Assembly (NCBI GenBank): GCA_030765055.1
Contig: JAUKNK010000056.1
Coordinates: 572,001 to 636,000, forward strand
Length of the DNA: 64,000 nucleotides
From: Mantis religiosa
Taxonomy: Eukaryota; Arthropoda; Insecta; Mantodea; Mantidae
Reading direction: 5' to 3'
The position numbers were made by a program, and so were the translations under genes. The notes beneath the pieces are model-generated. The model was not told the DNA's origin. It searched no databases and worked only from the letters and a program-made list of their open reading frames with translations. This document shows positions 1 through 10,170 of the stretch, piece after piece. Every line of letters starts with the position of its first letter. The first letter of the stretch is position 1.

Positions 1-235
1 CAAGGTCCCGCGAGGCACCAGCCACAAACACACTCTCTCTTTCACAGCTCACCGGCGATAACCACCCCACCAGGAACTCTCTCGGTCAACAACCAGTCAA
101 TCACCACCCCCCGGCCAATCAGCAAGCGGCAACGAGTCCCGGAAAAGGGAGCGCTCAGAAATGCACAGCGGAGCAGACCAGAGAGTATTGCAACGTGGAG
201 TATTGCCGAGGACACCTCGGCGCACCAGAAGCACT
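1..235. other. GC-rich unclassified segment
   Basis: This stretch is clearly more GC-rich than the DNA after 235. No coding frame is convincing. The composition recalls an LTR or the end of an element cut by the window edge, but no LTR terminus can be seen. Confidence 0.25.
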
Positions 236-253
236 AAATAACTACAGAAACAT

Positions 254-2039
254 TTACCTTCGTTCAAAAAGGAATTGATATGCGTTATAAAACTTGGCAT
301 ATTTTCTATCACCAAAGAGCTTAGCATGCTCTGTTTTCAGATAACTCACATAGTTAAAACGATTCACATACTCCGAATGTTGCAGTACATAATACACTGT
401 ATCAGCTAGTAAGCACACAAAAGATCGATGTCTGACAGGTGGAGTGAACACAAAGTTCGGTTCAAGAAGAATTTGTGGGGTACACCAGACATATCGCGTC
501 AAACTGAGTTGCTGTAGATAATCCATGAGGCGTCCCTTAATCGGCGCCACAACTGGGCATTCATAAAGTTTATGCTGTAGCGTATCCTGCCCATCACATT
601 GCCGACACTTACTTGAAGCTGAGAGCCGTATCCTATGTAATCGACTGCGGGTGGCCGGGATACCATGTACCACTATAAACTACAGGGATCGGAGTCTAGC
701 CGACATATGTTTCAATGAGATGTTGGAGAACATAGCGGAATAGTGAGTGTCCGCTGTCCAATTTCTGGATATGGGAATAACAGGAGCCTTACAGGGAAGC
801 ATAAACAGCTTATAGATTTTCTTAGAGGTGTAGTCAGTGGCGGTCAGTAGATAACTTGGGTCATGCACATAGCTTCGCATGTACTCTAAGATTGTCGGAA
901 TCCGTCTAACATCTAGTGGGGTGTCTAGTCCAACGGCAGAAATCCAATATTGTAGCCAATTTCTGGAGAAAGTACAGTATTTGTGCTGTAGCATAAAATT
1001 CCGAATAAAGAGAGGCGCTCTACATCTTAGTTCTATATTCCAAAGACCACCTTCTTTCGGTTGCTGACAAAGGGTTGTCACAGGCACTTTGAAAATATTT
1101 CTCTGCCATATATACCAACCAACTGCTGCGGTTAGTTGCCGATGATGTTGCTTCGTTATGGGAAGGGTTTGTGCCAGGTACCAAAGCCGGGAAAACACAT
1201 AAGTATGTATGGCCCACATTCTTTCGTATAAAAAAAAGTTCTTGATGATACATAGTTTTACAATGTACTTTGATTGAGTGCACCATGGGTGCCCAATTTA
1301 TCGATTGCATTTCGTTTGAATAGGCGGAATATAATACTCCTGAAATTCTTAACTGCTTTACCGCCTTCAAGGCGTGTAGTGCGGGCAGTGCTCTCCATGG
1401 ACCTATGGGCAATATACATGATTTATCAGCATTAAGTGCCAAGCCGGAAACATTGCCATACTCCTGAAGGATGCAGGTCATATTGAAGGCATCTGATTCC
1501 GTGGATAGAACACTTACATCGTCCGCATAAGCTGAAACTGTCAAGTTATAGCAGTTCCACTGGACACCATTCACTGTGTCATGTAATGTATAAAATAAGG
1601 GATTGAGAGCCAGTGCAAATAAAATCATGGATGCTGGACAACCTTGAAAAAGGTAGTGCTTTATCGGTATTTCTCTGGTCAAAAAGCCGTTAATTTGCAA
1701 AATGGAGGTGATGCCATTATATAAACCCTTTATGACTGATATAAAGTTTCCAGGTGAACAATGCCACCTCAGGATCTGAAACAAGTATCGATGATACACG
1801 CTATCAAACGCATTCTTTAAGTTCAGCGAAGCTATAACTACTTGTTTTCCCGTATAACCACAATAGGCTACAGAATCTCGCAGAGAACACGTTATTTCAA
1901 AGATAGAACGACCAGTAGGTCCACATGCCTGTGCTGAATGAAGCAGCCTATCAAGTAAAGACCGGATTTGATTGACTACTATTCTGGCCAATAACTTATA
2001 ATCATAGTTCATAATTATTAACTTATAATCATAGTTCAT
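254..2039 (-). pseudogene. Non-LTR retrotransposon (LINE) pol fragment: reverse transcriptase and C-terminal zinc-binding region
   Basis: Read on the minus strand, 2039 to about 1225 encodes the fingers/palm of a LINE reverse transcriptase: a GPTGRSIFEI block, motif A, a block with QGCP, and the catalytic YADD box. The frame then shifts, and 1219-680 carries the region with WYLAQTLPI and PKEGGLWN typical of LINE pol downstream of the RT. A further shift gives 673-254, with a CRQC...H...C cluster like the zinc-binding C terminus of L1/Tx1-type pol proteins. In motif A the first catalytic aspartate is replaced (SLNLKNAFDS has Asn), so the enzyme would be dead even without the frameshifts. The endonuclease domain is absent, so the copy is 5'-truncated near 2040. 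Clade is not certain; L1/Tx1-like is my inference. Confidence 0.85.
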
Positions 2040-2065
2040 AATTATAAACTTATAATCATAGTTCT
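1991..2065. repeat. 27-bp tandem repeat, about 2.7 copies
   Basis: The phrase acttataatcatagttc recurs at 1994, 2021 and 2048, an exact 27-bp period. It overlaps the truncated 5' end of the LINE fragment, and since 27 is a multiple of three it is read as a repeated NYDYKL peptide there. The first unit includes LINE sequence, so the tandem arose after or during truncation. Confidence 0.85.
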
Positions 2066-2292
2066 GTAATTAGTAATTAAATAAAGTAATTGGTCGGTAA
2101 ACATTGTTTAAATTTTAATTATAGTCACTAATTTTATTCCAATGTACAACTACGTACATTCCTAAATTCTCAAATTTATCTGACAAAATAATTTTGAAAT
2201 ACTTTTGACACGTTGAAGTTTTTGTTTAATACAATTACTATTAGTATCATCAGCGACTTCGTTTATTTGTTCACAAATTCTTTCCACTGCCA
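2066..2292. other. AT-rich spacer
   Basis: AT-rich sequence between the LINE remnant and the SINE. I see no gene or repeat structure in it. Confidence 0.4.
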
Positions 2293-2642
2293 TTAAAGCA
2301 GCACAAATTTCAAAGTTCGAAGTCTCACCTCAGACGCTCCCTCGGAACGTGACTGTACATTAGGACAGCAGTGGATCGCGAGGTTACATAAATCAGTGTC
2401 TCGCAACCTGCACCCGCCTCGTTTCAATGTTTTAGTATCAAAATTTCCTGCCCTGCTGATGATACATGAGATGAAGATGGATCTCCGGTGAAATGAGACA
2501 GCGGGATAAACCGGAGTTCCGGAGAAAACCCGACACAGCGCCGTGTTGTCGATTTCAAATCTCACTTTGCGGTCGCCTGGGATTTAACCAGGGCCGACTT
2601 GGTGATAGCCTAGTGGCCTAACCACTCCGCCACGGCGTGGCC
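2293..2642 (-). mobile_element. tRNA-derived SINE (family 2), minus strand
   Basis: On the minus strand the element starts at about 2642 with a tRNA-like head. A box A (TGGCGGAGTGG) and a degenerate box B (GGTTAAATCCC) are spaced as in a tRNA, closest in appearance to tRNA-Ser. A body follows with a tctccgg...ctccggttt motif and a catcttcatctcat segment. A short piece of the same body lies in the hAT transposase near 36.1 kb, which supports an interspersed family. The head directly abuts the trinucleotide repeat at 2640. Confidence 0.65.
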
Positions 2643-3488
2643 TCTACCACTACTACCACCACTACTACCACCACTACCACTACTAACAGTACAACTAGTA
2701 CCACTACTACTATTACCAACACTAACACTACTATTACCACAACTACCACTATTACCACTATCAATAATACTGCCACTACTAACACTACCACTAGTACCAC
2801 TATTACCACTACTAACACTATCACTAACAATACTACTGCCACTAATACTACCACCACTTTCACTAGTACCACTACCACTAGTACCACTACCACTATTACC
2901 ACTACTAACACTATGACTACCAATACTACTGACACCACTACCACCATTACTACCACCACTACCACTAGTACCACTACCACTATTACCACTACCGCCATCA
3001 ACGCCACTAACACTACTATTACCACCACCACTACTACTACCAGTACCAATAATACTGCCACTAATACTACCACTACTACCACTACTACTACCACAACTAA
3101 CACTACCACTAGTACCACTATTAACACTACTAACACTATCACTACCAATACTACTGCCGCTACTAACACTACTACTACCACTACTTACACTACCACTAGT
3201 ACCACTACCACTATTAGCACTACCGCTATTAATACCACCACTACTACTACCACCAATACTACTACCACTACTAACACTACTACCACTATCAATTCTGCTG
3301 CCACTACTACCACTAGTACCACTACTACTACTACCACCACAACCGCTATTACCACCACTACCAATCCTACCACTACCAATCCTACCACTACCACTACCAC
3401 CACCGCCACTAGAATTACTACTAATACTACTATAACTACTCCTACCACCACCGCTATCACTACTATTACTACTACTACTACCACCACT

Positions 3489-3573
<85 letters not shown>
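2640..3573. repeat. Long degenerate ACT/ACC trinucleotide microsatellite
   Basis: About 930 bp of imperfect ACT/ACC triplets with AAT, AGT and ATT variants; the last 80 bp are nearly pure CTA. Open frames across it (poly-Thr on plus, poly-Val on minus) follow from the triplet period and are not genes. The purer right end suggests the youngest expansion is there. Confidence 0.95.
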
Positions 3574-3574
<1 letters not shown>

Positions 3575-3916
3575 AGGCTAAAAATGATGGTTTTAGCGCT
3601 TTCGTTCTTAGGGTAACGAAACAATAATCTTCTTAGCCATAAAAACACAGTTTATTATGCTATGTTCAACGAGAGAATCAAGTACCGTAAAGGAAAGACG
3701 GTTTCTATCATTCCGCGTCCAAGGGCATTCGGAATGACACTGCCGTTACCGCTTCGTTTAGTAATATTAACAATATGAGTATGCATTTTCGGCACAAAAA
3801 CACGTATTTATTCCATCCAGCCGCTTTATCGCTTTGTTAAGTTAAATATTAATTTAAATGTTCGACCGCAAAGGCAAATTTTTAGAGATAAGTATCACCC
3901 ATCACACTATTAATAT

Positions 3917-4498
3917 TGTGACTTCGTGGGTTCGTAGAATTAAAAGTCCAATTTACCGAAATTTTAAATGTTTTTTATTTCCGTCGAAATACACTGTTCA
4001 ATTCTCACGTAATATTACATCACATATACATAGTCTACCAAGATCAATGACAATAACAATAAGGTCTCACACAACATTTGTGCACAGCTGTTTAATGTTT
4101 ACTCACGACTCGCGACTGCCTCTTGGTGAGTCGTCGCTTTTTCAAATACCCCATTGATATTTCCAGATATTTCCGGAATAATAAAAAGACCCGAATATTC
4201 TATTACCTTCCAGAAGCGTAACTTAATTTATGCCGGCAAGTCCTTTACCTCCGTGATACACTATCCGTCTGTTATTTATCGGCGCTATCGTTATCTGCCG
4301 GCTCTTTGTGTACACTAGCCGCGCTATCGTAGATAACGGCTTCACGACAATATCCATGAAAATTAACTGCTACTTACGTCAATTGCATTCCTCTAATCTC
4401 AGCTGGAGATTGGTTGGATACCCTCCAGATCCGACGTCTCCGGGTCCCGCGAGCCATCATTCCCTAGATGTATCACGTATTTTTACACGACGGTGTCA
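3917..4498 (-). mobile_element. Solo LTR, Ty3/gypsy-like
   Basis: On the minus strand this 582-bp unit begins TGACACCG and ends in a segment with GAACCCACGAAGTCACA. That closely resembles the end of the 553-bp LTRs of the gypsy at 53924-56099, including the preceding ttggacttt context. The opposite half is diverged. No internal region follows, so I read it as an old solo LTR in the DNA transposon. The target duplication is not clean. Confidence 0.55.
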
Positions 4499-4515
4499 AT
4501 AATGCCCTGCAAGTC

Positions 4516-4707
4516 TCAGAGTTTTTGTGCATTATAAATGCTGGAAACTGATATAGCGATAAACCCAGATGTTAACTTAACCACTTCATCGATAGCAAGT
4601 TCCGTAAATTTTTCACAGAGCTCGTTAAATACAGTCAATATTATCTTTTCACCATTTCGTAAAGGCTCTCCGCGCGTATGTTCAACAGTAGCCGCCAGTT
4701 CCGCCAT
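4516..4707 (-). pseudogene. Transposase N-terminal fragment (DDE, IS630/Tc1-like family)
   Basis: A 63-residue minus-strand frame starting MAELAATVE and containing GEKIILTVFNELCEK and DEVVKLTS. The pattern (GEK, VFN.L.EK, EV..L) is shared with the N-terminal transposase fragment at 56221-56421, so both likely belong to one transposase family. The catalytic DDE part is absent, and the frame ends at the sequence flanking the solo LTR. The role would be the DNA-binding N terminus. The family assignment is inferred from the linked YLDETWV motif at 29.65 kb. Confidence 0.45.
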
Positions 4708-4719
4708 GATTCACAACTG

Positions 4720-5102
4720 TTTGCCTTTCTGGATACGCCTCTGAGCTTCAATATGCGCGCGCAGCGTAATTTACTTTGATTACAGACTAACTTAACTTTG
4801 GTGAAATATGCTTAGTACGTACTTGTTGTGCGCTTTAGCAAAATGAACTCAAGACTCCACAGCTCAGTAGCAGTACTTTTTCAATGGACTATTTACACGG
4901 CGGAAGCATCATGGAAATTGTGAAGAAGGCGCGCTGCGGTCAAACGTCATGTGGTTTAGTTTCCATCAAATTTATTCTCCCGCTGCAAGCAGTATACAGT
5001 TTTGTTGACTATAAAAAGTTTTCTTAAATGAAATGCACAGCTAATTGTTTTTGTAAATTAATGCAGACTATGTGGCATTTCCAAAATAATTAAGTCGATG
5101 GC
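4720..5102. repeat. Transposon 5' flank, recurrent interspersed segment
   Basis: Sequence around ggactatttacacggcggaa (4880s) recurs at 10768-10960 and 46868-47060. The part from about 4985 is also related to 30480-30610. It is non-coding and appears to be the region upstream of the transposase. BEL inserted at its end. Confidence 0.6.
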
Positions 5103-5493
5103 TGTTCGTGTCGTGCTTAATTTAATGCGGAGGATCACCTTGATTTTTGCTGTAACCAAGGAAACTGATTTTGGTGACTGTACTCGATAGGGCTGTATTC
5201 ATATCACTAGATAAATTTATTGCACACGCTACATTTCTTATGTGAATAATCACGAAGAAGACAACAATACATTTAATATTTGAGATAAACTAAAACGGTT
5301 CTTTCATTGCAACAACAGCTGCACGCAGCCACAGAACGAAGCACATCACATGTCTCAACATGTCTGTAACTTAAAAAGGAAGAAGCCTCTTTTCTTGCGC
5401 GCTGGCGAGTCACATGATCAGCTGGCCGCATAACCGGCGCCAAGTGAAATATTCATGCGCCCGCCGGAACAAATGGCGATAATGGCGCAAACA
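5103..5493 (-). repeat. BEL 3' LTR
   Basis: 391 bp, bounded by tgttcgtg on the left and gcgcaaaca on the right (TG...CA on both strands). Matches 9780-10170 nearly throughout. Confidence 0.95.
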
Positions 5494-5553
5494 TACTGGG
5501 GCCCAAAAAACTGAACAGTTTTTTAATTTAACATAGACACACTCTGAAAAATA

Positions 5554-6276
5554 TCACTGTTGTTCTTGAACTGGCAGAGGACACAGATTCACAATGGGAC
5601 GCCTATATTCACCCTTAGAAGTTCGCACTGTAGTTACCCGCACTAAACCATCACCACCAGGATGAGTCTCAGTGATGATTCCAAGTTCCCAATGCAGAGG
5701 AGATGAATTATCTTCCATTAGCAGGACCATGGTGTCTGCCTTAAGATTTTCACTGGAACTGGACCACTTTTGCCTCTGCTGGAGTGAATGTAGATAGTCG
5801 GTTGACCACCGCTGCCACAGATGTTGTAGACGATCTTGGAGCTGCTGCCATTCCTGTAACTGATTCAGATAGTCAGAACAAGGTGATGGTATGGAAGTCA
5901 ATGGTTCTCCAATGAGGAAATGACCTGGAGAAATGTAGGAAGTATCAAAAGAATCATCAGTAAGGCGTAGCAATGGACGGGAGTTCAAGCAAGCCTCAAT
6001 TTGAATTAGTAATGTGGTTAATTGTTCATAGGTCAGTACTTGTGGACCCATTATTCTGCGAAGATGATATTTCATAGATTTCACTACAGCCTCATGTAAT
6101 CCTCCAAAGTGGGGTGAGCTGGGTGGTATAAAATACCATGTGCATTCATTAGATGAAGCGTAGTCTTGTACAATCTCTTGGTGCTTGCGAGATTGCAAAA
6201 GTAGTCTAAGTTCTGTAAGTTTGTTGTTAGCACCTACAAAATTTGTGCCATTGTCACTTAGGATCTCTTTACACAA
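5554..6276 (-). pseudogene. BEL pol: integrase core (second half) and C-terminal domain
   Basis: A 240-residue minus-strand frame. It starts inside the integrase catalytic core with LSDNGTNFVG (second catalytic Asp), followed about 50 residues later by PHFGGLHEAVVKS (catalytic Glu; His sits where BEL proteins usually have Trp). The C-terminal part with RVTTVRTSKGEYRRPIVNLCPLP is the domain that ends many BEL/Pao polyproteins. A frameshift near 6280 separates it from the first catalytic Asp at 6298-6651. The role would be joining BEL cDNA to host DNA. It ends about 60 bp before the 3' LTR, as expected for the end of pol. Confidence 0.9.
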
Positions 6277-6297
6277 TCCTCGTCTAGCTGTAAACCT

Positions 6298-6651
6298 TCA
6301 AAAGGCAGCAACAAAAGCATCAAAAGTCATGTCTGAAACCAACTCAATGTGAATTGCCTTTGTGGATAAACGGACAAAGATAGCTATGTAGGCCTTCACC
6401 TGACTCTTTCTGCGAGGCGAGCCATAACGTAGGAAGAATGGACCAGCGTAATCGACTGCAACTCGTAGGAATGGTCTCGCTGGAGTCACTCTGTATGTAG
6501 GTAGATTACCCATTAATTGTTGAGCTCCCTTGGCCTTGAGTTTGAGGCACGGGAGGCACTTGTGTAGGACTAACTTAAGAGTTTCTCCTATTCTCGGTTT
6601 CCAATAGCGTTGTCGCAGAGAAGAGGTAAGTAGCTGATTGGAAGCATGCAA
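6298..6651 (-). pseudogene. BEL pol: integrase zinc-binding and first half of catalytic core
   Basis: Contains the region with RYWKPRIG and KCLPCLKLKA (CxxC of the integrase zinc finger), then the core start VDYAGPFFLRYG with the first catalytic Asp and IHIELVSDMTFDAFVAAF. A frame change near 6285 leads into the next core segment. This piece and 5554-6276 together hold the D, D and E of the integrase triad, so the catalytic residues survive although the frame does not. Confidence 0.9.
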
Positions 6652-6677
6652 AAGTTTAACATGTTCACTTTCAATAA

Positions 6678-7169
6678 TTAGCTTGGTAAGATGATGCTTA
6701 GGAGGTAAGATGAGCTGATGTCTTGACTGGAATGAAATTTCAGCTTGTCAGTTCTTCCCCATACTCGGAGTAAACCTTCATTATCGACAAATGGATGCAA
6801 AGATTTCAATGAGCTTTTAGTAGGAACGTGTCCTTTATCATTAAGTTCTGTTAACTCTGTGATATAAGCTGATTGTTGAGCAAGCTTAATGCAGCAGTGC
6901 AATGACGTTTGAAGCTCAAGTGCTGAGAAAGGACTTTGTCGTCTCGTGTTGCTGTTTCTACAGTTGAATGCAAATCTCAGCACGTATGCTGTCACTCTCT
7001 GCAGGCGTAACACTTTTGAATAACGAGAAATGATATCATCACTTTCTGTAGTAACCATCAGGCACGCAGTAGTGCGTTGCTCAGTGGCATCTTGAATATC
7101 TAATCGTTTGGGTTGTTCTGGCCAAGATGCAAAGGGTTGTGAGATCCAATCAGGACCTTTCCACCACAA
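6678..7169 (-). pseudogene. BEL pol: RNase H to integrase linker
   Basis: A 163-residue frame with the stretch MWWKGPDWISQPFASWP, characteristic of the BEL/Pao segment between RNase H and integrase, and a later FVDNEGLLRVWGR block preceding the integrase zinc finger. Its frame breaks on both sides, near 6660 and 7175-7305. It has no catalytic residues of its own. Confidence 0.85.
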
Positions 7170-7307
7170 GTCATTTGAGGCAAGAGGTTTAGTCGAAACT
7201 CTTCTCGAAATGAGATCTGCTGGATTATTTTGAGTAGCTACATATCGCCAAGCAGCAATTTCTGATAACTCTTGTATTTGTGAAACTCTGTTGACTACAA
7301 AAGTCTT

Positions 7308-7989
7308 TCATTTGTGTGGGTTGGATTTAATCCATGCTAGAACAATCATAGGGTCCGTCCATAGATAGTTCTGTGAAGTCTGCAGCTTAAGGTTAGCTAC
7401 AACCTTGTAAAGTTTAGCGAGTAGTAAAGCACCACAAAGTTCGAGCCGAGGAATGGTTTGTTTCTTTAATGGTGCAACCTTGGATTTGGAGCAAAGAAGT
7501 TTGGTTTTCACCTCATTGCAGCTGTTCATAGGACGAAGATAAATACAGGCACCATAAGCCTTTTCTGAGGCATCGTAAAACCCATGTATTTTATGTCCCT
7601 TAATTTACCTGTGATTAGGACGTGTCTTGGAATACGTATAGCATGAATGATGGACAATATCTCGCAGAAATTTAGCCGCTGTTGGATGAGGTGAGATGGT
7701 ATCAATTCATCCCAACCGAGTTTTTCCAACCAAAGAGATTGTAGAAACATCTTGGCATTTATGACAACAGGACTCACTAGCCCTAAAGGATAAAAAATAG
7801 ATTATATTGCAGAAAGTATGCTTCGTTTGGTGCAGCTAGAATTTAGATTATCCTGAAGAGATGGATTGTCTTGTATCTGGAATTGATCTGTTCCAGGATG
7901 CCAGAGGAGACCAAGAGCATGCGCATTTTCACTGCACATTTTCATTTTACAGTTGCACAAATTGATATGTGTGAAAGGTAGTTTTTCTG
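7308..7989 (-). pseudogene. BEL pol: post-RT and RNase H remnants (RT core absent)
   Basis: In several frames, from high to low coordinate: the segment with ALGLLWHPGTDQF, then KRSILSAI...PLGLVSPVVINAKMFLQSLW (post-RT region of BEL pol), and 7529-7308 with KSKVAPLKKQTIPRLELCGALLLAKL and WTDPMIVLAWIKSNPHK (RNase H-like). These blocks follow the protease almost immediately. No YxDD box or palm motifs lie between them, so about 1 kb encoding the RT core is deleted near 7990. Stop codons also break the frame near 7780. Confidence 0.85.
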
Positions 7990-8799
7990 TTATACATTCA
8001 ATTTTAGTCTTAAAATCATGTCCATAGATTTCAGATTGACCTGAACATGGTGAGTGGCCGTAGAAATGGTACCATTTATACCATTGATAGGCGTATCAGC
8101 TGTCACCTTGTTAAGCTGTATGCGCTTCGCAAGATCTGCAGTTATGAAATTGGATTGACTGGCAGAGTCGAGGAGTGTTCTACATTGTATGAGATTGCCG
8201 TATCTGTCTTCCACTTGCACTAGTGCGGTGGCAAGCGAAACCTGCTGTGTGGATTTTGATTTAAAAGAACAGTAGCTATATGGCGGGTCAATCGTTCTAG
8301 TAGAATCATTTACAGGATTAGATGAATTTGCACGTGAAGCACTTTCTCTGTTACTATCATGAAGCAACTTGCTGTGAGTGGATGAGCCACAATTGCAGTA
8401 TGAGGCACGATTACATTTACTTGATATGTGATTAGGAGCAAAGAAATTGGTACAAAGGTGCTTGGATTTAATAAAAGTCCAACGCTTAAGCACATTGAGG
8501 TTTTTGAAGTTATCACAATTATGTAGCATGTGATTGCACTGACAAAATGGACATTCACGATCACTCGTGGATAAGTAAGAGTGTTTACTGTCTCTACTGT
8601 TGGGCTTAGCAGAGTGTAAATCAGTCTTAGGCTTAACTACCGTCTTGTTACATGCAGTGTTAGCAAGCAATTCAAATGAGTGTGCTCTTGCTTCTAAAAA
8701 TTGCATAAGATCCTTCAAAGAAGGGAAGTTTTGAGAATCTATTTTACACTCCCATTCTCTGCGTGTGGTGTCAGACAAACGTTCTAGGAGAAGTTGCAT
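7990..8799 (-). CDS. BEL gag C-terminal/nucleocapsid and aspartic protease region
   Basis: A 269-residue open frame continuing gag after a stop or frame boundary at 8800. It has Cys/His clusters (CPFCQCNHMLHNC and CNRASYCNCGSSTHSKLLHD), the BEL-type nucleocapsid/zinc-knuckle region, then a retroviral-type aspartic protease core with RTLLDSASQSNFIT (active-site Asp present; Ala at the position that is Gly in many proteases). The frame ends just after the protease, where pol is deleted. The left half, from about 8358, is duplicated at 45893-46242. One knuckle Cys is Phe here (LCTNFF) but kept in the duplicate (LCANCF). Confidence 0.9.
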   Translation of the reverse strand: MQLLLERLSDTTRREWECKIDSQNFPSLKDLMQFLEARAHSFELLANTACNKTVVKPKTDLHSAKPNSRDSKHSYLSTSDRECPFCQCNHMLHNCDNFKNLNVLKRWTFIKSKHLCTNFFAPNHISSKCNRASYCNCGSSTHSKLLHDSNRESASRANSSNPVNDSTRTIDPPYSYCSFKSKSTQQVSLATALVQVEDRYGNLIQCRTLLDSASQSNFITADLAKRIQLNKVTADTPINGINGTISTATHHVQVNLKSMDMILRLKLNV

Positions 8800-9561
8800 T
8801 TAAATGATTTCATGCAAAGACACTTCAAGTTTTAATGCTTCAATGGCATTCAAGTTATTCTGAAAATGGTTGAGTAAGGTACGTAGTTCATTTACTGTTT
8901 CCTTATGCATTACTGGTAGTGCTAATAAATTTTTTATATGAGCTGTAGCTGTTAGTCTTGTATTGTTATAGCGTGAGCATATGAGCTCCCATGCTACATC
9001 AAAATTTTCACTAGTGACAGGTATGTTCTGTATTATTGAATGAGCTTGTCCCTTGAGAGAGGAAAGTAAGTAATGATATTTCTGAATAGCATCTAAAGCT
9101 TGGTTGTTTACCACTAAGCTTGTAAATGTGCCATAGAAATGTTTGAAATGAGTGACATCACCCTCAAGTTTAGGTAATTGTATCACAGGCAGTTTGATAG
9201 CTTCAGCTGCTTGTGACGAATGCGACTGCACTGTGTGCTGCGAATGTCCAGAACCATTTGCTTGCTGTTCATGATCCTGTATTAATTCAGCCAACCTAGC
9301 CTTCAATTCGATGTAACTGTTTCTTGTTTCCTCAATGTGTACTGCATGCATATCTAATTCAGTTTCCGCTTCCACAAGAGATTCAATTTTGGTCCGAATA
9401 GCTTCACATTTGTCCCAAATTTCACTTAAGTTATCGAAATTAGCTCTCAATATGAAAATGATGACCTGTTCTGGTAATTTATCAAGAATTTTTCGAACAA
9501 AGGTAAATTCTCTTTTGATTATACCCCTTCTTTTGACAAGAGCTTTCAAATCCTGCTCCAT
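8800..9561 (-). CDS. BEL gag polyprotein, N-terminal part
   Basis: A 253-residue frame opening MEQDLKALVKRRG about 220 bp inside the 5' LTR, the usual gag position. The middle, with LPKLEGDVTHFKHFYGTF and YHYLLSSLKGQAHSIIQNI, is the BEL/Pao gag signature (LP-L-F-GD...F...F, then K..YL...L.G.A). The frame stops at 8800 and continues in another at 8799, so gag is split once. It would build the intracellular particle. The start is the first Met in a long frame; an upstream frame at 9546-9836 shows no gag motif. Confidence 0.9.
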   Translation of the reverse strand: MEQDLKALVKRRGIIKREFTFVRKILDKLPEQVIIFILRANFDNLSEIWDKCEAIRTKIESLVEAETELDMHAVHIEETRNSYIELKARLAELIQDHEQQANGSGHSQHTVQSHSSQAAEAIKLPVIQLPKLEGDVTHFKHFYGTFTSLVVNNQALDAIQKYHYLLSSLKGQAHSIIQNIPVTSENFDVAWELICSRYNNTRLTATAHIKNLLALPVMHKETVNELRTLLNHFQNNLNAIEALKLEVSLHEII

Positions 9562-9760
9562 ATCGAATGTTTATGAGACTTTCTTAAAGGAGAGAAAGAA
9601 AGAAAAGGAATGTTCTGACCTGAAATGTGTTGCGATGCAGGCTTCTGCGTCGTTGCGAATGAAATGCTGATCATCTGCTGCGTAGATCCCGATGCCTGGC
9701 GTCCTGGGGCCCACTGATGTACATCCATGCTGAAGAAACTGTTGCGTTGCACAATAAATA

Positions 9761-9779
9761 TCCGCCCGTGAAGGACCAA
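9761..9779 (-). other. BEL primer-binding site
   Basis: Directly inside the 5' LTR the minus strand reads TTGGTCCTTCACGGGCGG, the position and TGGTCC-type start expected for a BEL/Pao tRNA primer site. The priming tRNA is not assigned. Confidence 0.6.
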
Positions 9780-10170
9780 TGTTCGTGTCGTGCTTAATTT
9801 AATGCGGAGGACCACCTTGATTTTAGCTGTAACCAAGGAAACTGATTTTGGTGACTGTACTCGATAGAGCTGTATTCATATCACTAGATAAATTTATTGC
9901 ACACGCTACATTTCTTATGTGAATAATCATGAAGAAGACAACAATACATTTAATATTTGAGATAAACTAAAACGGTTCTTTCATTGCAACAACAGCTGCA
10001 CGCAGCCACACAACGAAGCACATCACATATCTCAACATGTCTGTAACTAAAAAAGGGAGAAGCCTCTTTTCTTGCACGCTGGCGAGTCACATGATCAGCT
10101 GGCCGCATAACCGGCGCCAAGTGAAATATTTATGCGCCCGCCGGAACAAATGACGATAATGGCGCAAACA
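9780..10170 (-). repeat. BEL 5' LTR
   Basis: 391 bp, same termini as 5103-5493; the promoter end for the minus-strand element. Followed on the plus strand by the target duplication gatggc. Confidence 0.95.

Larger units (their letters stand above)
3574..5102 (-). mobile_element. DNA transposon remnant, left part (continues at 10171-10500)
   Basis: The left end (aaaatgatggtttta and following) and the right end at 10171-10500 both reappear, close together, at 30424-30900, so 3574-10500 is one transposon copy split by later insertions. It holds a minus-strand transposase N-terminal fragment (4516-4707), a solo LTR (3917-4498) and the BEL element (5103-10170). Removing BEL rejoins gatggc with the sequence after 10176, matching the undisrupted copy near 30590. 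Most of the transposase is missing. Terminal inverted repeats are not obvious. Confidence 0.6.
5103..10170 (-). mobile_element. BEL/Pao LTR retrotransposon, two LTRs, internally deleted
   Basis: Two 391-bp direct LTRs (5103-5493 and 9780-10170) bracket minus-strand gag-pol. The flanks are gatggc on both sides (5097-5102 and 10171-10176), a perfect 6-bp target duplication. Order on the minus strand: LTR, primer-binding site, gag, zinc knuckles, aspartic protease, [RT core missing], post-RT/RNase H remnants, integrase, LTR. Length is 5.07 kb; the shortfall against usual BEL elements is explained by loss of the RT palm. The LTRs differ at roughly a dozen sites by eye, so the insertion is neither brand new nor ancient. 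Part of its gag was later copied to 45893-46612. Confidence 0.95.

Noticed and set aside
2637..3581. A 314-residue Thr-rich plus-strand reading frame and Val-rich minus frames
   Set aside because: Produced by the ACT/ACC triplet repeat; no start context, domain or non-repeat part.
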